Shown here: in pieces, positions 5,893 through 6,287 of the stretch | Layout of the letters: each line of letters opens with the position of its first letter | Numbering within the stretch: the stretch's first letter is position 1 | Source: Anaerolineae bacterium | Lineage (GTDB): Bacteria > Chloroflexota > Anaerolineae > 4572-78 > J111 | Direction: 5' to 3' | Assembly (NCBI GenBank): GCA_020433785.1 | Contig: JAGRCC010000564.1 | Location: 1-6,287, forward strand | DNA length: 6,287 nt | Program-made: the position numbers and the translations under genes | The notes under the pieces: generated by a model | Databases searched by the model: none | Seen by the model: only the letters and a program-made list of their open reading frames with translations | What the model was told of the DNA's origin: nothing

Positions 5893-6287
5893 ATGCCTCA
5901 ACCAACCCCTATCAAATTTGGAACCGATGGTTGGCGAGCGGTTATCGCCGACACGTATACATTTGCCAACGTCCGGCGCTGCGCCGCCGGATTGGGTCAA
6001 TACGTTTTGAGCCAAAACCAAGCTGACCGAGGTTTGGTCATTGGCTACGATACCCGCTTCGGCTCACGCGATTTTGCCGTAACCGCAGCCTCAACGCTGA
6101 TCGCGCTCAATATTCCGGTCTACCTTTGTAACCGGCCAACCCCCACACCGACCACGTCCTATACCATTATCGACAAGCAGGCGGCCGGCTGCGCCATCAT
6201 CACTGCCAGCCACAATCCGGGCAATTACAACGGCTTCAAATTTCGACCGGAATACGCCGGTTCGGCCCGCCCGGAGATCACCAAAGC
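5893..6287 (+). CDS. Phosphoglucomutase/phosphomannomutase-family enzyme, N-terminal 131 residues (cut by right window edge)
   Basis: This is the first domain of an alpha-D-phosphohexomutase, which moves phosphate between C1 and C6 of a hexose through a phosphoserine intermediate and supplies sugar phosphates for glycogen, wall or surface polysaccharide. Residues 9-16 are FGTDGWRA, the family's opening motif; GYDTRFGS (51-58) follows; TASHNP (104-109) carries the catalytic Ser106, and NYNGFKF (111-117) comes right after it. Family members are usually about 450-550 residues, so only the first quarter is here. AAAGG (5880-5884) lies eight bases before the ATG and supports the start. The GTDGWR form argues against GlmM, which usually has GTDGVRG. 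Glucose or mannose specificity depends on later domains outside the window, so no symbol is given. Confidence 0.92.
   Translation, partial: MPQPTPIKFGTDGWRAVIADTYTFANVRRCAAGLGQYVLSQNQADRGLVIGYDTRFGSRDFAVTAASTLIALNIPVYLCNRPTPTPTTSYTIIDKQAAGCAIITASHNPGNYNGFKFRPEYAGSARPEITK

Overview
The window most resembles a member of the Chloroflexota, probably of the Anaerolineae type. This rests on protein style only: a PknB-like kinase with a long Pro/Thr spacer and a secreted-looking C-terminal domain, a DUF11 surface protein carrying a 'YFPLI' segment, and a DUF3592 membrane protein. There is no rRNA or other direct taxonomic marker, and I ran no database search.

Layout. The left two thirds read on the minus strand. 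From right to left these are a secreted or surface DUF11-repeat protein (4641 to 2962), a transmembrane Ser/Thr protein kinase (2934 to 1162) only 27 nt behind it, an intrinsic terminator (about 1095 to 1065), and the N-terminal 323 residues of asparaginyl-tRNA synthetase (start GTG at 971, running off the left edge). The right third reads on the plus strand: a DUF3592 membrane protein (4915 to 5796) and the N-terminal 131 residues of a phosphoglucomutase/phosphomannomutase-family enzyme (start 5893, running off the right edge). The two directions diverge from a 273-nt control region (4642 to 4914).

How the parts fit. The DUF11 protein and the kinase form a probable two-gene operon ended by the terminator: an exported all-beta protein plus a membrane kinase with its own exported all-beta domain, which suggests but does not prove a surface structure paired with a sensor. 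asnS and the phosphomutase are housekeeping genes, each with its own candidate promoter. The DUF3592 gene has a good sigma70-like promoter. Immediately upstream of it are three copies of GTCACT spaced exactly 22 bp apart, a strong candidate for a helically phased regulator-binding array and the most interesting non-coding signal here.

I see no tRNA or rRNA gene, CRISPR array, insertion sequence or phage gene. No stretch over 300 bases lacks a gene. The window is mostly ordinary chromosome with one moderately interesting surface/signalling operon; I did not find a clear, wholly new system.
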